Assembly: GCA_015064625.1 (NCBI GenBank)
Contig: SVRW01000021.1
Span: 1 to 33,495 of the forward strand
Reading direction: 5' to 3'
Source of the DNA: Oscillospiraceae bacterium
GTDB taxonomy: Bacteria; Bacillota; Clostridia; Oscillospirales; CAG-382
Length of the DNA: 33,495 nucleotides
In this document: positions 33,384 to 33,495 of the stretch, piece after piece
Numbering within the stretch: the first letter of the stretch is position 1
How the letters are laid out: each line of letters opens with the position of its first letter
Made by a program: the position numbers and the translations under genes
Notes under the pieces: generated by a model
What the model was told of the DNA's origin: nothing
Database searches by the model: none
What the model saw: only the letters and a program-made list of their open reading frames with translations

Positions 33384-33495
33384 ATCGAGTAGGAGGCTAA
33401 CCATTAGTTGATTAGCCGACCTCTCACACCACCGTGCGTACGGTTCCGTACACGGCGGTTCAATCATATTAAGCGCAAAGACTTGTATGCTTTGG
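33384..33495 (-). mobile_element. 3' end of a group II intron (domains V and VI), truncated by window
   Basis: Read on the minus strand, 33459-33428 folds as a domain V. It has an 8-bp lower helix (ACCGCCGT with ACGGTGGT), a two-base GC bulge, a 5-bp upper helix (GTACG with CGTAC) and a GAAC tetraloop. GTGAGAGG follows, then a domain VI hairpin (GGCTAA/TTAGCC, 33417-33395), and the intron should end near CTCGAT at about 33384. The catalytic body and any reverse transcriptase/maturase gene would lie beyond the right edge. The segment is clearly richer in G+C than its surroundings, which fits an acquired element. The exact 3' splice site is uncertain by a few bases. Confidence 0.87.

Noticed and set aside
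33365..33384. Small palindrome AACTTttgaTAAGTT as a terminator of the transglutaminase gene
   Set aside because: Only a five-base A/T-rich stem without a proper T-run; too weak to call.
1..33495. tRNA, rRNA, T-box leaders, toxin-antitoxin pairs or phage genes
   Set aside because: Scanned by eye on both strands; nothing with the needed motifs or folds was found, though a small RNA could be missed without a covariance-model search.

Overview
The window comes from a low-GC, spore-forming Firmicute of the class Clostridia, most likely an anaerobe related to Oscillospirales/Ruminococcaceae. This rests on the ylxM-ffh-rpsP-khpA-rimM-trmD order, the hslO-pth-mfd block followed by foldase-like lipoproteins, an alpha/beta-type spore protein, strong AGGAGG ribosome sites and A+T-rich sigma-A promoters. 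No rRNA, tRNA, CRISPR array, prophage or complete insertion sequence was found.

Layout. (1) 1-3.9 kb: signal-recognition and ribosome/tRNA maturation operon (ylxM, ffh, rpsP, khpA, rimM, trmD), preceded by a non-coding stretch with inverted repeats. (2) 3.9-6.9 kb: an envelope cassette of one O-antigen-ligase-like polytopic protein and two DUF4330-like single-pass proteins, where many Firmicutes carry rplS. (3) 7.0-11.0 kb: HPr, uvrC, rsmD, coaD and proB, tightly packed. (4) 11.0-13.4 kb, minus strand: a D,D-carboxypeptidase and an Eis-like acetyltransferase, separated by a terminator that leaves no room for a carboxypeptidase promoter. (5) 13.5-21.7 kb: methyltransferase, hslO, pth, mfd and two foldase-like lipoproteins. 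(6) 21.8-22.8 kb: a small acid-soluble spore protein and a RibU-like ECF substrate-binding subunit. (7) 22.9-25.0 kb, minus: a NatAB-type ABC exporter. (8) 25.2-27.5 kb: a Gfo/Idh/MocA oxidoreductase and an acyltransferase-3 membrane protein. (9) 27.6-31.8 kb, minus: a large zinc-ribbon/RCC1-propeller protein and a cytoplasmic family-2 glycosidase. (10) 32.0-33.4 kb: a transglutaminase-fold protein. (11) 33.4 kb to the right edge: the 3' end (domains V and VI) of a minus-strand group II intron that continues beyond the window.

How it fits together: the first 22 kb is mainly core information processing (protein targeting, rRNA and tRNA modification, DNA repair, peptidyl-tRNA recycling, redox chaperone) with cell-envelope genes interleaved. 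The last 11 kb is accessory: export, sugar and polyol chemistry, surface modification and a retroelement. Promoters are unusually legible: five of ten sigma-A candidates match TTGACA-17-TATAAT exactly.

I see no clear-cut new multi-gene system. The best candidates for something undescribed are the protein with seven exactly 38-residue RCC1 blades, each with a cysteine at the same position, flanked by zinc ribbons (27627-29828), and the ligase plus tandem DUF4330 cassette (3953-6881).
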